In this document: positions 23,241-34,246 of the stretch, piece by piece
How positions within the stretch are numbered: position 1 is the stretch's first letter
How the letters are laid out: each line of letters starts with the position of its first letter
Source of the DNA: Lenzites betulinus
Taxonomy: Eukaryota > Basidiomycota > Agaricomycetes > Polyporales > Polyporaceae
Reading direction: 5' to 3'
Assembly (NCBI GenBank): GCA_022264855.1
Contig: JABYQU010000058.1
Location: forward strand, 158,021-222,020
DNA: 64,000 bases
Translations under genes and position numbers: made by a program
The notes under the pieces: generated by a model
Databases searched by the model: none
Seen by the model: only the letters and a program-made list of their open reading frames with translations
What the model was told of the DNA's origin: nothing

Positions 23241-25366
23241 TCAGATCCCGTGCTCGGACTCCTCTTCGGATACCTCGGCGGCCTCGTTGCTTGTGAATAG
23301 CGTGCGTGCAAGACCGTTACTTCGGTCCACAATGCCCCAGGTGTTCCTTGATTGTATACGGCCCACTACCGCCTGCACTGTGCGAAGATCCACGACAACA
23401 GAGGCCAGCCTATCCTTGTAGACGACCGGTTCACTGGTTGCATCGATCCCATGAGTCTGCACCGGGGTGATCAGTGCGAGCAGGAGGGTAGTGCCGCCCA
23501 GGTACTTCCAGCGCGGATCGGGAGTAAAGGAGCACTCGAGGATAGTTTGGAGTTCACCGTAGTTGACTGTGCGCCGATCGTGCCCCGCGTGGTCTTCTTC
23601 CATGATTTCATACTAAAACATAAATATTAACGCCAGATAATACCGGTGTGGATTATGAAGGGACTTACGCGAACGTAAGACGTGTTCCGCTCGTGAGATG
23701 CACCCAGGCGGATTTTTGAGGCCACTGTTGCACGAATTGTATCGCCTCCTTCGCCGATCCTGACGCCTCCCCATGCTGGCATGATGGCAGGCAGGGCATT
23801 CCCAATGTTTGTACGTTGGCCTCCGATGAGCGATACAATGTATCGGGCGACCCGCAAGCGGATATCCTTCCCAGGGATATATCGAGGTATACAGCAACTT
23901 CGGAGATAGCTGAGTGGGTCTGACATCACAAATATATGTTAGTACTTGTCAAAGAGTAAGCGGCAAGTGCACTTACATCCAGGAAAGATGGTTTCCCGAG
24001 AGCTTGGGCCATCCTGCTTTCCGGGGCGAGGCAGTGGTGCAAGTTCCTCCTCCAGGTCGTACTTGGCACAGAGGTGAGCGGCATGTGCCAGGTATACCAC
24101 ACGACGGTCCAAACTGGCCCAAGGATGGGTGCGCGACCTCAGCGCGTGTTTGAGATGTCCGCAGAAACGTTCCATGAAGAAGGTCCAGGTCGCCCAGATA
24201 GGCCCAGCTCTTAGGATGTCATCGACCATGTGTAGCAAGCCATGGACGACGAGGAGACAGGTGGAAAGGCGAGTGGCATCGTACTGGTAATAGAACTCCT
24301 CGTACCGCTCCACCCAGCTGATGACCCGTTCACGCAAGTCCTCCAGCTCTGTGCGGGTCGTCTCGAACTGCAGCGTAGTCTTCATTATTGCCACAAGGTC
24401 GCACATGTGATTGTAGTACTTCTTGTCGTCGAAGCGACCCCGTAAGACAATTGGGGCGACGTACATGAACCAGAAAGCCCAGGTTTCGGCTGTCCAGAAC
24501 TCGCGTGCCTTGATGAGGTCTGGTATGACGCCAACAAAGTCGGAGGGTATATCCTTGGTTGCTGCGGCGCTTTCTCGAGCAATGTCGACCCAGTCAGCAT
24601 CCGGAATGATGTATGAGCCAGTCCCTTCATCCAAGCCCTTGAAGCGACCCATCCATAGCGAGACCAGATTGGGTATGTTATTCTCGCAGAATAGGTGCAT
24701 CCAGTCCCATGGAAACGAACACGCATAGTCAAGGGAAGACTGCACGCGTCGTCCGATAACGGGTGTTAGAGCGGATGAGGAGTCGCATCGGATGCCGTAA
24801 TACTGTCCGAGTTTCTCGCGGAGAGCTTTGGTTGGCGCTGCAGATATTGTGGCATAGGCATCGAGGAAGGAAGCATGGGTCCGCATAGGAAGACTGCGGG
24901 CGTCCCAGGAGGCAAGAGGCGCATCAGAGGTAGAATCTGCAGGTAGGGAGAGTGGAATATAATAGTTTGTTTTCCCCGGATTGAGGATTCCGCGCATGAG
25001 ACAAGAGCGACACGGTACAATCGCATTGACGCCGCGGACATTGAGGACTTTCTGTATGGCGATTATGTCGCCTAGGCAGAATATACAGTACACTCGTAAC
25101 ATGAAGTGTTCGCGTGCGAGTGCGTCATATGTGGAGAGTCCGAGCGCAAGCTGTGCACATTCGTCCTCGAAAGGGATAAGGAAGGTGTGAAGCCGCTTCG
25201 GTTGGCGTGGGCCTCCAATGATCCCAACACATATGAGATGCTCGAGGTGAGTACGAACCTCGGGAGGGAGGTTATAGTTTTGGAGGAGAATGGGCATAGC
25301 GGACGGGCCATTCCGTCGTCTTCCAAAGAGAAGGTAGCCATCCGTGGAAAGCGCAAAAGCAATCAC
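23241..25366 (-). pseudogene. Tnp2-like transposase, C-terminal part (downstream of the copia insertion)
   Basis: Cut-and-paste transposase of CACTA type. The part resumes at about 25366 after a splice acceptor with IAFALSTDG and NYNLPPEVRTHLEHL. It contains CRSCLMRG and PWDWMHLFCENNIPNLVSLW, LDEGTGSYIIPDADW and FWTAETWAFWFMYVAPIVLRGRFDDKKYYNH, all typical of the Tnp2 catalytic region in basidiomycetes. Two short introns follow at about 23973-23924 and 23670-23612. They lead to DPLSYLRSCCIPRY and then GELQTILECSFTPDP, TVQAVVGRIQSRNTWGIVDRS and a stop at 23241. No internal stop is seen in this part. It is separated from its N-terminal half (32893-34036) by the copia element, so the gene is very likely dead in this copy. 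Confidence 0.85.
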
Positions 25367-26502
25367 TGCGTTTAATGCAAAATCGATCTCTGTGGATATG
25401 GTTAGCGTACGGCGGATGCACAAAGCGTAGCGCGCGGTGGATATCTGGCATCGGATCCCTTGGATATGCCGGAACGTCGCTGCATTCACGAGGACAATCG
25501 ACGAAGTCTGAGATGGGGGCTAGCCAGGTGTGGATACGTGCGCGACCTCGCATCGCAAGAGTCGTGCACGCGCAGAATATTTGCGTATTTGGAAAAATGT
25601 GCAATATATTATAATTAATGCATATTTCTATTTCTGACACGGGAGAAACCTAATTAATGTATGCGCACCGAGCACTCAACATGAGAGAACAATGATCCAT
25701 ATGAGAGCACATTAAATGACACTACAATGCTACAGAAGCAGAAATCATTGGGTCCCAGTCCTTACAGACTTGCCACAGTATGAAACCGGCCTGTCACAGG
25801 CGAAGGGCCTGCAATACTTCATTGTCAGCATAATACAGAGCGAGCACTTCAAGTTATATGACTCACTCTTGCAAGACTCGGATACTATCTGCCATGAGAT
25901 ATAGTCAATGCAATGCTCGAGGGCTTTTGTGAACAGACGGAGACGACCTACCCCAACCAGGGGATCTCAGCATGTCATTCCAAGTCGTTATTCTGTTGCC
26001 AGGCTGTGGGTTCAAGGTTACTGCGAGGTCGGTCATAGAGACAGCTGAATCAGACTATAGAGCGTGCAAAGAGGGCACAATCACACATACCTCAGGCCTT
26101 ATATGTACTAGCTGTAGTACTGTCAGCGACATAGAGGAGGAAGACGGGCGGGAGACAGACGATGACTCAGCTGTAACCAGTGGGCGGGCGAGGATGATGA
26201 TGATGGAAGTGAGCCAAGACGCTTGAAGGCCACGTCGTTCAATAAATCCAGGGCCAGAGGAGAAGACCCCGGAACCTCGTGCAGACATCAGGTAGAAGGA
26301 GCATGCAACGTGAGTGATGACGAGACGCAGACGTAGAACACGGGCGAGATGTGAGGAATCCCGCGTACGTATCCAAAGCCGTGCGCGAGGTGGGAAAGAC
26401 GGCGCGGTTGACACGCACGATGCGAGATACGCCCACGTACGCCGCTTAACCGATTACGCATATGTGAGGGTCCCATCGATCCGCTTGACGACTGGTATCC
26501 TC
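25367..26502. other. Non-coding part of the transposase gene left of copia
   Basis: About 1.1 kb between the transposase C-terminal exons and the left copia LTR. I see no conserved coding segment. Since the two transposase halves are contiguous in the protein family, this stretch is either part of a long intron or a separate older insertion. The last five bases (26498-26502, TCCTC) are the copia target-site duplication. Confidence 0.5.
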
Positions 26503-27058
26503 TGAAGAACTCTGAACCTGGAAGGCTGTGAGCCGCACAAGGAGGAATCTTCAGTCTGTGAGCGAAAGACTATAATCATATTGACAGTACCTGTGAGCCG
26601 CACAAGGAGGAACTACAAGTACTGGTAAGTAACACATATGTAGGCATAGAAGTAGTGGGACTTACTCTTCAGTCTGTGAGCAAAAGACTGAAGAGCTATG
26701 GCAGAGAATGTCCTCCTTATATACTACTGGAGGACTGCGATGAGTAAGCATAAAAGAGAAGCATGTGACGTCCAGAGGACGCTGAGTAAGTAGCCTATGC
26801 GATGAGTAAGACGATGAGCAAGACTACGACGACATATCGCGCAAGAATGATGCCATATTCTAGAGACTTCCATAGGGATCTGGAATGTACCGGAGCAGCG
26901 TAGAATGCACCATAATCATCAGTAAAGATGATGAGATGCCGTGTATAGTACAATGTCCATAACAGGTAAGTAAGAATGTCCATGCCGGCGTATTGTAGAC
27001 GCACGGCCACACACGGCAACTCCCGGTCCGGCACAGCCGTAAACACGGAAGTTCAACA
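26503..27058 (-). repeat. Copia 3' LTR
   Basis: It is nearly identical to 32329-32882. On the minus strand it starts TGTTGAACTTCCG and ends AGTTCTTCA, with the canonical TG...CA ends, next to the TCCTC duplication. Confidence 0.92.
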
Positions 27059-27069
27059 CTCCCACTCGT

Positions 27070-30000
27070 TCAAGATGCGGAGGTGACCAAACCAATACCC
27101 CTTCTGAAACGATCCAATATGGAGAAGGGTACGTTCTTCGTGAGGGCATCAGCAAGCTGGTCCGCAGTAGCAACATAGAAGATCTCAACGTTCCCTAGTT
27201 CGACCTGCTCTCGAACGTAATGGTAACGGACTTCAATGTGCTTGGTACGACGGTCAACGACGGGGTTAACGGCGAGGAATATGGATCCCTGATTGTCCAC
27301 GCACAAAGGCGTAGGCCGCGAAATGTCATCCCCCAACTCGCTGCCGAATGTCCTCAGCCAAGTCAGCTGACGACAGGTATCGGATGCTGCCTTGTACTCC
27401 GCCTCAGTAGAGGAGACAGAGATTGTAGGCTGCCGCCTCGACGCCCATGAGATAGCGCCGCCTGCCATCAAGAAGACGAAGCCGGTGGTAGAGTGCCGAT
27501 TGTCACGGTCCTCAGCATAGTCAGAGTCCGAGTAGGACAGCAGACCATCATTGGACGCCCCTTGGTAGCTCAACCGGTAGTTCTTTGTCCCTTGAAGGTA
27601 ACGCAGAACGTACTTGGCATAGTCCCAGTGCGCATTCGACGGTTGGGCGTTGTACTTAGACAACCGTGTCACAGCGAAGTCGATGTCAGGTCGCGTACCG
27701 AGAGTGGCGTACAGAAGACTGCCGATCAAGCTCTGGTAGCGGGTCCTGAAGGAGTCTGAGGTAGGCTGGTCTGTGGCTTCTAGAACCGCGCCCGCAGGGA
27801 GAGGGGTACGTGCCGGCTTGCAATCCGCCATGTTGAAGCGCTGAAGAACGGACTCGATGTACTCGGTTTGGTCGATCTCAATAGTACGAGTGGAGCGATC
27901 ACGAGTGATACGAAGCCCAAGGAACCGCTGAACGGGTCCCAAGTCCTTCATCTTGTACTGCTTCATCAGCGTGTCTTTGACATGCTTGATATAGCGAGGC
28001 CGGTTTCCGAAGAGAAGTAGGTCGTCGACATAGAGTACAACAATTGTAACGGACCCATCCCCCCCTTGTTGACGATATACGTAGACTCCAGCATCGGAAT
28101 AGGTACGAAGGAAGCCCAGGTCAAGGAGGGACTTGTGGATTTTCTCATTCCACTGACGCGACGCCTGCTTGAGGCCATAGAGAGCCTTCTTCAAGAGACA
28201 GATGTGGTCCTCCTTGCCGCGCACCGCCCAACCTTCCGGTTGTTCCATGTAGATTTCCTCCTTCAAGTCGCCATTGAGAAAGGCGGTAGCGACGTCCATA
28301 GTTTCAGCTTCCCAGTCTTCAAGCGCAGCGTGCGCGAAGAGGTAGCGAATAGACTCAAAACGCGCTACAGGCGAGAAGGTTTCATGGTAGTCCTCCCCCC
28401 AGATCTGGGTAAACCCCTTGGCTACAAGACGAGCCTTGAACCTGCCGTCATGTTTAATGTCATACACCCAGCGACAGGCGACGACATGACGACCCTTGGG
28501 ACGAGGAACGAGTATCCAAGTCTTGTTCTCTATGAGCGAGTCAAACTCCGCTTTCTCAGCAAGCGTCCACTTAGCAGCGTGAGGAGACTTCATGGCTTCC
28601 TTATGTGAATTAGGTAGGCCAGTCTTATACTGAGAGGCTGCGAGTATAGCTAGGAGAGTTTCCGCATGCTGAGTGCCGTCGTCATCTGTCCGCGAATCAA
28701 CCCGAGCAGGGGGTTCGTTGCCATAGACACTATCCCTGTAACGTTCAGGTCGCGGCACGTTCTCTCGACGAGGACGATCGCGCGCAACACTGGGACCTCC
28801 CACTGGCTCATGACGTTGCCGTTGGTGGGTAGGACGAGGAGGTGGGACAGCAGGCGGGACTTCAGGCGCAGCAGGAGCAGGAGCAGGTGCAGGAGCGGGT
28901 GGAGGTTCAGGAGTAGGTGGACGATGGACGTCCGGAAGAGGATCATTGAGAGGAATAGGAAGAGGGAAAGGGAGGTCATCGCCGGAGTCGAAATTGGAGA
29001 TCTCATCCGACGAATCAGGGTGCTCTGGGAAGGGATTGTCCTGTGGGGCAGCAGGAGCATCACCGGAGGTTTTACGTGCAGGGAACGACTCTTCATCAAA
29101 TATCACATCGCGAGATATGACGATAGAGCGGGTGGCCGGGTTCCAAAATCTGTACCCCTTTGAACCAGCTTCATACCCCACAAGATCATCTCGACTGCCT
29201 TCTTGTCGAGTTTTCCCTGCGCGCTCTGACTTCTGCACATGGACGAAAGCTTTGCACCCAAACACCCGGAAGTAGGACACGTCCGGCACGGTCCCGTCCC
29301 AGACAGTGATGGGGCAGCGCCATTTAAGGCGACACATGGGCTGACGATTGTAGATATGAACGGCTGTGTCTACAGCGTGCATCCAGAAACCGTGGCTAAG
29401 ACCCGCTTGGTGTAGCATGGCCATTGCCTTCTCGACGATAGTACGGTTCCAGCGCTCAGCATGTCCATTCTGCTGTGGCGTCTTTGGTGTAGACATCTGG
29501 TGTTCGATCCCGAGTTTACGAAGATGATCCGAGAACTCAGCGGAACGGTATTCCCCCCCGCGGTCCGAACGAACCCGTTTGATTTTCTTCCCAGTCTGAT
29601 TTTCAGCCCACGCCTTGAAGGTGTTAAAAGCCTCGAAAGCTTGAGACTTCTGCTTCAGAAAGTAGGCGCAACCAAGACCGGAGAAGTCGTCGATAAAGCT
29701 AGCAAAGTAGGTGAAACCTCCGCCAACCGACGCAGTTCGCATAGGACCGTCGAGATCCGTATGAATGAGTTCAAGAACTTCACTCGCACGTTTCTCAGAA
29801 GGTGGAAAGGGGAGACGAGTGGATTTGCCCCAGGCGCATCCCTCACAAGGCTCAGTGTCCGCAGGATCAATAGCATCAACACCCTTCACGTTCTTAGGAA
29901 GGCGAGACAATGCCTCCTTGCTTGCATGGCCATAGCGGCGATGCCAAGTCTTATAGGACGGAACGGTCAGGTGGAGCTTCTTGCTAGGAGAGATATCCAT

Positions 30001-30723
30001 ATGCAAGGTATACAGGTTTAACACCGGGTCATACAACGCCTCCAGGACTTTATGTCCAGGAATGGAGATCGTCGCACCATGCTCGACAGAGCCCTTGGGC
30101 AGTTTGTCGAAGATTATCATCTTCCCGCCTCCTTGGAAGATAGAATAACCGTTCTTCTCAATGGTTCCGGTGGAAAACAACCGCGATGACGCCCGAGGGA
30201 CGTAGCATACGTTGGTCAGTGTTATCTTCCACTTTACACCACCGATAAAGATATCCGCTTCCACCGTTCCCTCGCTGAGTCCTTGAACGATGCTACCGCT
30301 GCCAGAAGCTGCAGTGCTAAAGTTCAGAGGTTTATCGAAGGGCTTGTACTCGGCAAAGTCTGTGAGGTTCCAGGTGACATGCGAAGATGCTCCAGAGTCC
30401 ATGAGCCAGTGAGTATGATTCACACCCGCGGCATGTGCCGCACGATAGAAAGAAGCGTGCATTTGCGAATCAGCGGGGGACTCAGTAGCTACAAGTACAT
30501 TGGCAGACGGAGCAACGGTATGAGTATGATTGGCCGGGGGATTGTCCTTCTTCTCCTTCCCTTTCTTCTTCCCGCCATTGCCTTTGCCCTTAGGACGAAG
30601 CTCGGGATGCTTCTTGTAGCAGGTCGACTCATGATGTGTCGCACTACCACAATGGTCACAAGGACCAGAAGGCTTGGGCTTGGTCTTAGAGATGCGGGAG
30701 GCGGACTGTCCGGTCTTGCGCAT
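27070..30723 (-). CDS. Copia polyprotein (zinc knuckle, protease, integrase, RT, RNase H)
   Basis: A single frame of 1217 residues. In order: a CCHC-type knuckle near the start (CDHCGSATHHESTC), aspartic protease (LMDSGASSHV, about residue 108), the integrase HHCC region (WHRRYGHAS ... CEGCAWGK) and catalytic core (HTDLDGP, VRSDRGGEYRS, QQNGHAERWNR), a Pro-rich linker, reverse transcriptase (ACRWVYDIKHDGRFKARLVAKGF, DVATAFLNGDL, YVDDLLLFG) and RNase H (YSDSDYAEDRDNRHSTTGF, SSTEAEYKA, ADQLADALTK). Protease-integrase-RT order defines the copia type. No stop interrupts it, so enzymes could still be made if gag translation reaches this frame. The first ATG used here is within the gag/pol junction and may not be the true start. 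Confidence 0.93.
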   Translation of the reverse strand: MRKTGQSASRISKTKPKPSGPCDHCGSATHHESTCYKKHPELRPKGKGNGGKKKGKEKKDNPPANHTHTVAPSANVLVATESPADSQMHASFYRAAHAAGVNHTHWLMDSGASSHVTWNLTDFAEYKPFDKPLNFSTAASGSGSIVQGLSEGTVEADIFIGGVKWKITLTNVCYVPRASSRLFSTGTIEKNGYSIFQGGGKMIIFDKLPKGSVEHGATISIPGHKVLEALYDPVLNLYTLHMDISPSKKLHLTVPSYKTWHRRYGHASKEALSRLPKNVKGVDAIDPADTEPCEGCAWGKSTRLPFPPSEKRASEVLELIHTDLDGPMRTASVGGGFTYFASFIDDFSGLGCAYFLKQKSQAFEAFNTFKAWAENQTGKKIKRVRSDRGGEYRSAEFSDHLRKLGIEHQMSTPKTPQQNGHAERWNRTIVEKAMAMLHQAGLSHGFWMHAVDTAVHIYNRQPMCRLKWRCPITVWDGTVPDVSYFRVFGCKAFVHVQKSERAGKTRQEGSRDDLVGYEAGSKGYRFWNPATRSIVISRDVIFDEESFPARKTSGDAPAAPQDNPFPEHPDSSDEISNFDSGDDLPFPLPIPLNDPLPDVHRPPTPEPPPAPAPAPAPAAPEVPPAVPPPRPTHQRQRHEPVGGPSVARDRPRRENVPRPERYRDSVYGNEPPARVDSRTDDDGTQHAETLLAILAASQYKTGLPNSHKEAMKSPHAAKWTLAEKAEFDSLIENKTWILVPRPKGRHVVACRWVYDIKHDGRFKARLVAKGFTQIWGEDYHETFSPVARFESIRYLFAHAALEDWEAETMDVATAFLNGDLKEEIYMEQPEGWAVRGKEDHICLLKKALYGLKQASRQWNEKIHKSLLDLGFLRTYSDAGVYVYRQQGGDGSVTIVVLYVDDLLLFGNRPRYIKHVKDTLMKQYKMKDLGPVQRFLGLRITRDRSTRTIEIDQTEYIESVLQRFNMADCKPARTPLPAGAVLEATDQPTSDSFRTRYQSLIGSLLYATLGTRPDIDFAVTRLSKYNAQPSNAHWDYAKYVLRYLQGTKNYRLSYQGASNDGLLSYSDSDYAEDRDNRHSTTGFVFLMAGGAISWASRRQPTISVSSTEAEYKAASDTCRQLTWLRTFGSELGDDISRPTPLCVDNQGSIFLAVNPVVDRRTKHIEVRYHYVREQVELGNVEIFYVATADQLADALTKNVPFSILDRFRRGIGLVTSAS

Positions 30724-31500
30724 GGATCCTCAGAGAGCGTCTTCTCGAGGATGGTGTCGACGGTGATTTTGTCACCTCTATAGTTGCCATGAGCTCAGAA
30801 ATCATTGACCGATACGAGTCCGGGACCTTAGAAAGGAGGATGAGGGCCTGAATGTTGTCCTTGAGTTCAAGACCATTGGTGAGATCTCGCGAATCCGCGT
30901 GACGATCCGACTGATCTGATCCTGGAGGGAACGCTGGTCGACATACGAGGCTCGCTAATGAGCGATTCGAAGAGACCCCACACGTGCGCCGAGTTCGGTT
31001 TCCCAAACTTGTCCTTCAGCGCATTCCACATCTGCTTCGCAGTGAGCGAGGTGACAGTGGTGTGTTGTTAGTGGTGGTGGTCTTCTCAAGGAGGTAGTGG
31101 AAGCTAGGCCCGGTCCGCATGAAGAGCAAACCAGAAGCCTGCGCGTTTTGCTTCTTGTAGTCCTTGAGAGCCTCGGCTTCAGTTGGAGGGGTATCCGAGT
31201 TAGAAACGACTTCCCAGCAGTTCATAAACATCAGAAGACCCTTCATCTTGGCAGCCCAGTCAGGTACTGAGCAGCCGAAGAGAGGATAGGGACGGAATCC
31301 GGCTTGACGTCTCCCATAGTGAGTAGAAGGAATTGGGGAGAGTCTGTGAAGTCCTCGGCGCGTTCCGAAGCGAAATCTAGAGTTGGGTACTCCGGAACAA
31401 GTTCGAGATGAACCGGAGAAGAGGAGAGAGAGTGGGGACTTCGAGGAACGGATCCGGAGGGAGAGGAGTTGCGACGGGAGACGGGGAGTTGTCAACAGAC
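30724..31500 (-). pseudogene. Copia gag region with frameshifts
   Basis: Gag-like segments occur in more than one frame: LFGCSVPDWAAKMKGLLMFM and NCWEVVSNSD near 31190-31280, LTAKQMWNALKDKFGKP and AHVWGLFESL near 30970-31050, then LELKDNIQALILLSKVPDSY near 30800-30870. The frame changes at least twice, so a normal Gag cannot be read through. I see no clean single start codon. Confidence 0.75.
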
Positions 31501-32303
31501 GAGAGAGGTACGTCCCAAGCCTCTGGGGACTGTGGGAGAGGTACGAGGTGTGCTGGAACCTGACTAGGATGAGCAGGAGCGGCCCACTCCTGGGTAGTTA
31601 CGCCGACGGGACCGTAGCGATTAGGGCAAGGAAAGTTGTCACACTCCTGCCACTCGTCGTCTTCGTCCTGGTGTCGATCAAACCGATCCTCTGTGTCGAA
31701 GATATGAGGAAGCCTGCGCAGTTAAAAGCGCTGCGCTTTCAGAAGAGTCGTCGAGAGTGGCGTCGACTTCCTCCTCTGAGTCCAAGTCAAGCGGTTCAGC
31801 AGTTGTGGGCTCCAAAACGGTTCAGGGAAGCGCGATGATTGACTCGCTGTGTGCACGGTAAGGTAGAGATGAACACCTATTGAGGTGAGCCAGAAATCTA
31901 GGTAGCCGATATACCCAGAAATCCAGATAGAAGTTGCCAACTGTGCCCAAGAAAGCTATGTAAAGTGCGTACTCAAGCCAAAAAGTATCGTAAGGAGGGT
32001 CCGAACGGTTGTCCTCCGGCTCCAAAGTTCCTATAGAACCCGGATACAACGACTGGCTACCGCAAGTGCAGGGCCCGGCCGAGGGATACAGAAAGAAGGC
32101 CGCACTACAAAGGCCTGTGTACGTATGGCTATGTAGGGCTATGAGAAAAGCACTCAGGGCTGCGTCACGAGCGCAGAAATGTCCCCCTGGTAGCAGTGTC
32201 GGCGGGCACAGTCAAGAGGTTAGGAAAGATGGGGGAGGGTGTGCACAAACCAGCGGAAGGTCGACGGATAGGGTGCGCGCGCGGTGTCGACTGAGGTAGC
32301 AAC

Positions 32304-32328
32304 CGGTTAGAGCGCAGGGCTCATAACC
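32304..32328 (-). other. Copia primer binding site complementary to a tRNA-Met half
   Basis: On the plus strand the bases next to the 5' LTR read like the D-arm end plus anticodon arm of a tRNA with CAT anticodon (gcagggctcataacc at the LTR edge). On the element strand this is the priming site, directly after the LTR terminus TTCTTCA. It fits copia-type priming from a tRNA cut in the anticodon region, known for Drosophila copia and yeast Ty5. Confidence 0.75.
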
Positions 32329-32882
32329 TGAAGAACTCTGAACCTGGAAGGCTGTGAGCCGCACAAGAGGAATCTTCAGTCTGTGAGCGAAAGACTATAA
32401 TCATATTGACAGTACCTGTGAGCCGCACAAAGAGGAACTACAAGTACTGGTAAGTAACACATATGTAGGCATAGAAGTAGTGGGACTTACTCTTCAGTCT
32501 GTGAGCAAAAGACTGAAGAGCTATGGCAGAGAATGTCCTCCTTATATACTACTGGAGGACTGCGATGAGTAAGCATAAAAGAGAAGCATGTGACGTCCAG
32601 AGGACGCTGAGTAAGTAGCCTATGCGATGAGTAAGACGATGAGCAAGACTACGACGACATATCGCGCAAGAATGATGCCATATTCTAGAGACTTCCATAG
32701 GGATCTGGAATGTACCGGAGCAGCGTAGAACGCACCAAATCATCAGTAAAGATGATGAGATGCCGTGTATAGTACAATGTCCATAACAGGTAAGTAAGAA
32801 TGTCCATGCCGGCGTATTGTAGACGCACGGCCACACACGGCAACTCCCGGTCCGGCACAGCCGTAAACACGGAAGTTCAACA
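32329..32882 (-). repeat. Copia 5' LTR
   Basis: It is nearly identical to 26503-27058 (differences include one G deletion, two substitutions and one T deletion). TCCTC follows at 32883-32887. Confidence 0.92.
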
Positions 32883-32892
32883 TCCTCGAGTG

Positions 32893-34036
32893 CTACAGTG
32901 AGTCTACGTGTGCTACATCCTGGGATATCTGCTTGACGTCACATACGCTGCGTTGCCAAAGGTTTCGATTTTTCCGCTTCACGCAGTGAATGTCATGGGG
33001 GTCAGAGAAGTGGGTGTGGGGGAGTGTTTCACCGTCGACAACAACACGGGTGCGTAAGAGGTGTTGATAGTGCTCAGAGGAGAAGATGTCGGTGATCCGC
33101 TCAGGGTTGTGTTGAAACTTGGCACGGTACTGCATGAGTGTTACAAGGTTTAGTGACCGGAAGGAGGCTTGTAGACGGGGGGTGAATGGAACATAGCAGT
33201 AGTAACATCGAGGACGTCCGGCAGGTGAGAGTCGAGGTTCCTCACAGTCGGGACACAGTGTTGCCTGAGTGAACTCGCCTAGGTAACAAAGACATGAATT
33301 GACGCAGGCTTCATACCAGGTAGGTTGCACCCCCGACAGAAGCGCAACACGATGAAGGATGACCCATTCGGAGTTGAACAGAATCTTGTGGCGAAGCGCA
33401 TGGCGGACCTGGTTGTATGCCTCACGTGGGATATTGGCCAGAAAGCGAAGGCGAAATGCACGGATGTTGTCACGCTCCTCTTCTGTGAGAAGGACATCTC
33501 CTGGAGGAACATAAGACATCATAATGTGTGGGCTGATGTGCAATTCAGTACATATGGGTGTCGTGGATGAATGCCACATCCTCCTCAGTGAATGCTTCTG
33601 TGAGCTTCTCGAGGAGCTCAGCCTGGGTCCACGGCATATCAACATCCTCCTCAAAGAGCATCCCTGTAGTGTCTGGCACATCTTCAACAGAAGGATCTGC
33701 AGGCAGGACAACTGGTGTAGCAGAATGAGCGGCACGAAAGGCTGGCACAGGAGACTTAGAAGGTGAAGAACGCGAGGAACTTGAATCCCCCAATGAGGTA
33801 TGCTCGACAAGAATGCATTCCTCAGAGTCTTGTATGACGCTTGGAATTTGTTGTCCACCTTCTGGATGGATATTGGAGTTGGATTTGGAAGAAGGGGCAG
33901 TGGTAGAAGGCGCGTAGATAGATTTGCCAGTCTCGCGAATGTGTTGATAATGACGGCAGCGAGACCGATAGCTCAGATATTTTCTGCAGTCAGGTGAGCA
34001 GTGGCAGGTCCGCTTGCGTGATTTTAGTTTGGGCAT
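32893..34036 (-). pseudogene. Tnp2-like transposase, N-terminal part (upstream of the copia insertion)
   Basis: It starts at ATG 34036 with a Cys/His-rich segment (CHCSPDCRKYLSYRSRCRHY), then a low-complexity Ser/Pro stretch and FTEEDVAFIHDTHM near 33560. After a frame change or small intron it continues with TEEERDNIRAFRLRF and NSCLCYLGEFTQATLCPDC, then CYYCYVPFTPRLQASFRS, ITDIFSSEHYQHLLRTRVVVDG and HFSDPHDI. The last motif is normally followed directly by the 'ALSTDG' segment, which here lies at 25360 beyond the copia element. Candidate intron donors (for example GTATGT near 32935) follow, so copia may sit in an intron. The true state is unproven; I mark it broken. Confidence 0.82.
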
Positions 34037-34246
34037 TAGATGAATATATGAGCCTGTGTGGGCATCGCAGGTGGGGGATGGCTCTAGGACTGAGTTACGG
34101 ACGAATCATGAAGTCCAAGAATTAGGCGCCTTCATCCCAATAAGGCAGGTGTGTATGTTTGCATTGATGGCGGCCGTGTGTGATGTTTTCAACCTCTTCC
34201 TGCACCCCCACACTTCTCTTCATACCCACAAAATTTTCCAGCCGTA

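Larger units (their letters stand above)
26503..32882 (-). mobile_element. Full-length Ty1/copia LTR retrotransposon
   Basis: It is bounded by two LTRs of about 555 bp in the same orientation (26503-27058 and 32329-32882; on the minus strand they start TGTTGAAC and end TTCTTCA). TCCTC target duplications are present at 26498-26502 and 32883-32887. I count only about four differences between the LTRs, so the insertion looks recent. A 1217-residue Pol frame is intact; the gag region upstream of it is frameshifted. A half-tRNA type primer binding site adjoins the 5' LTR. It is nested in the CACTA transposase gene. Confidence 0.95.

Noticed and set aside
32290..32330. A tRNA-Met gene
   Set aside because: Only the D-arm end and part of the anticodon arm are present and the sequence stops at the copia LTR border, so it is a primer binding site, not a tRNA gene.
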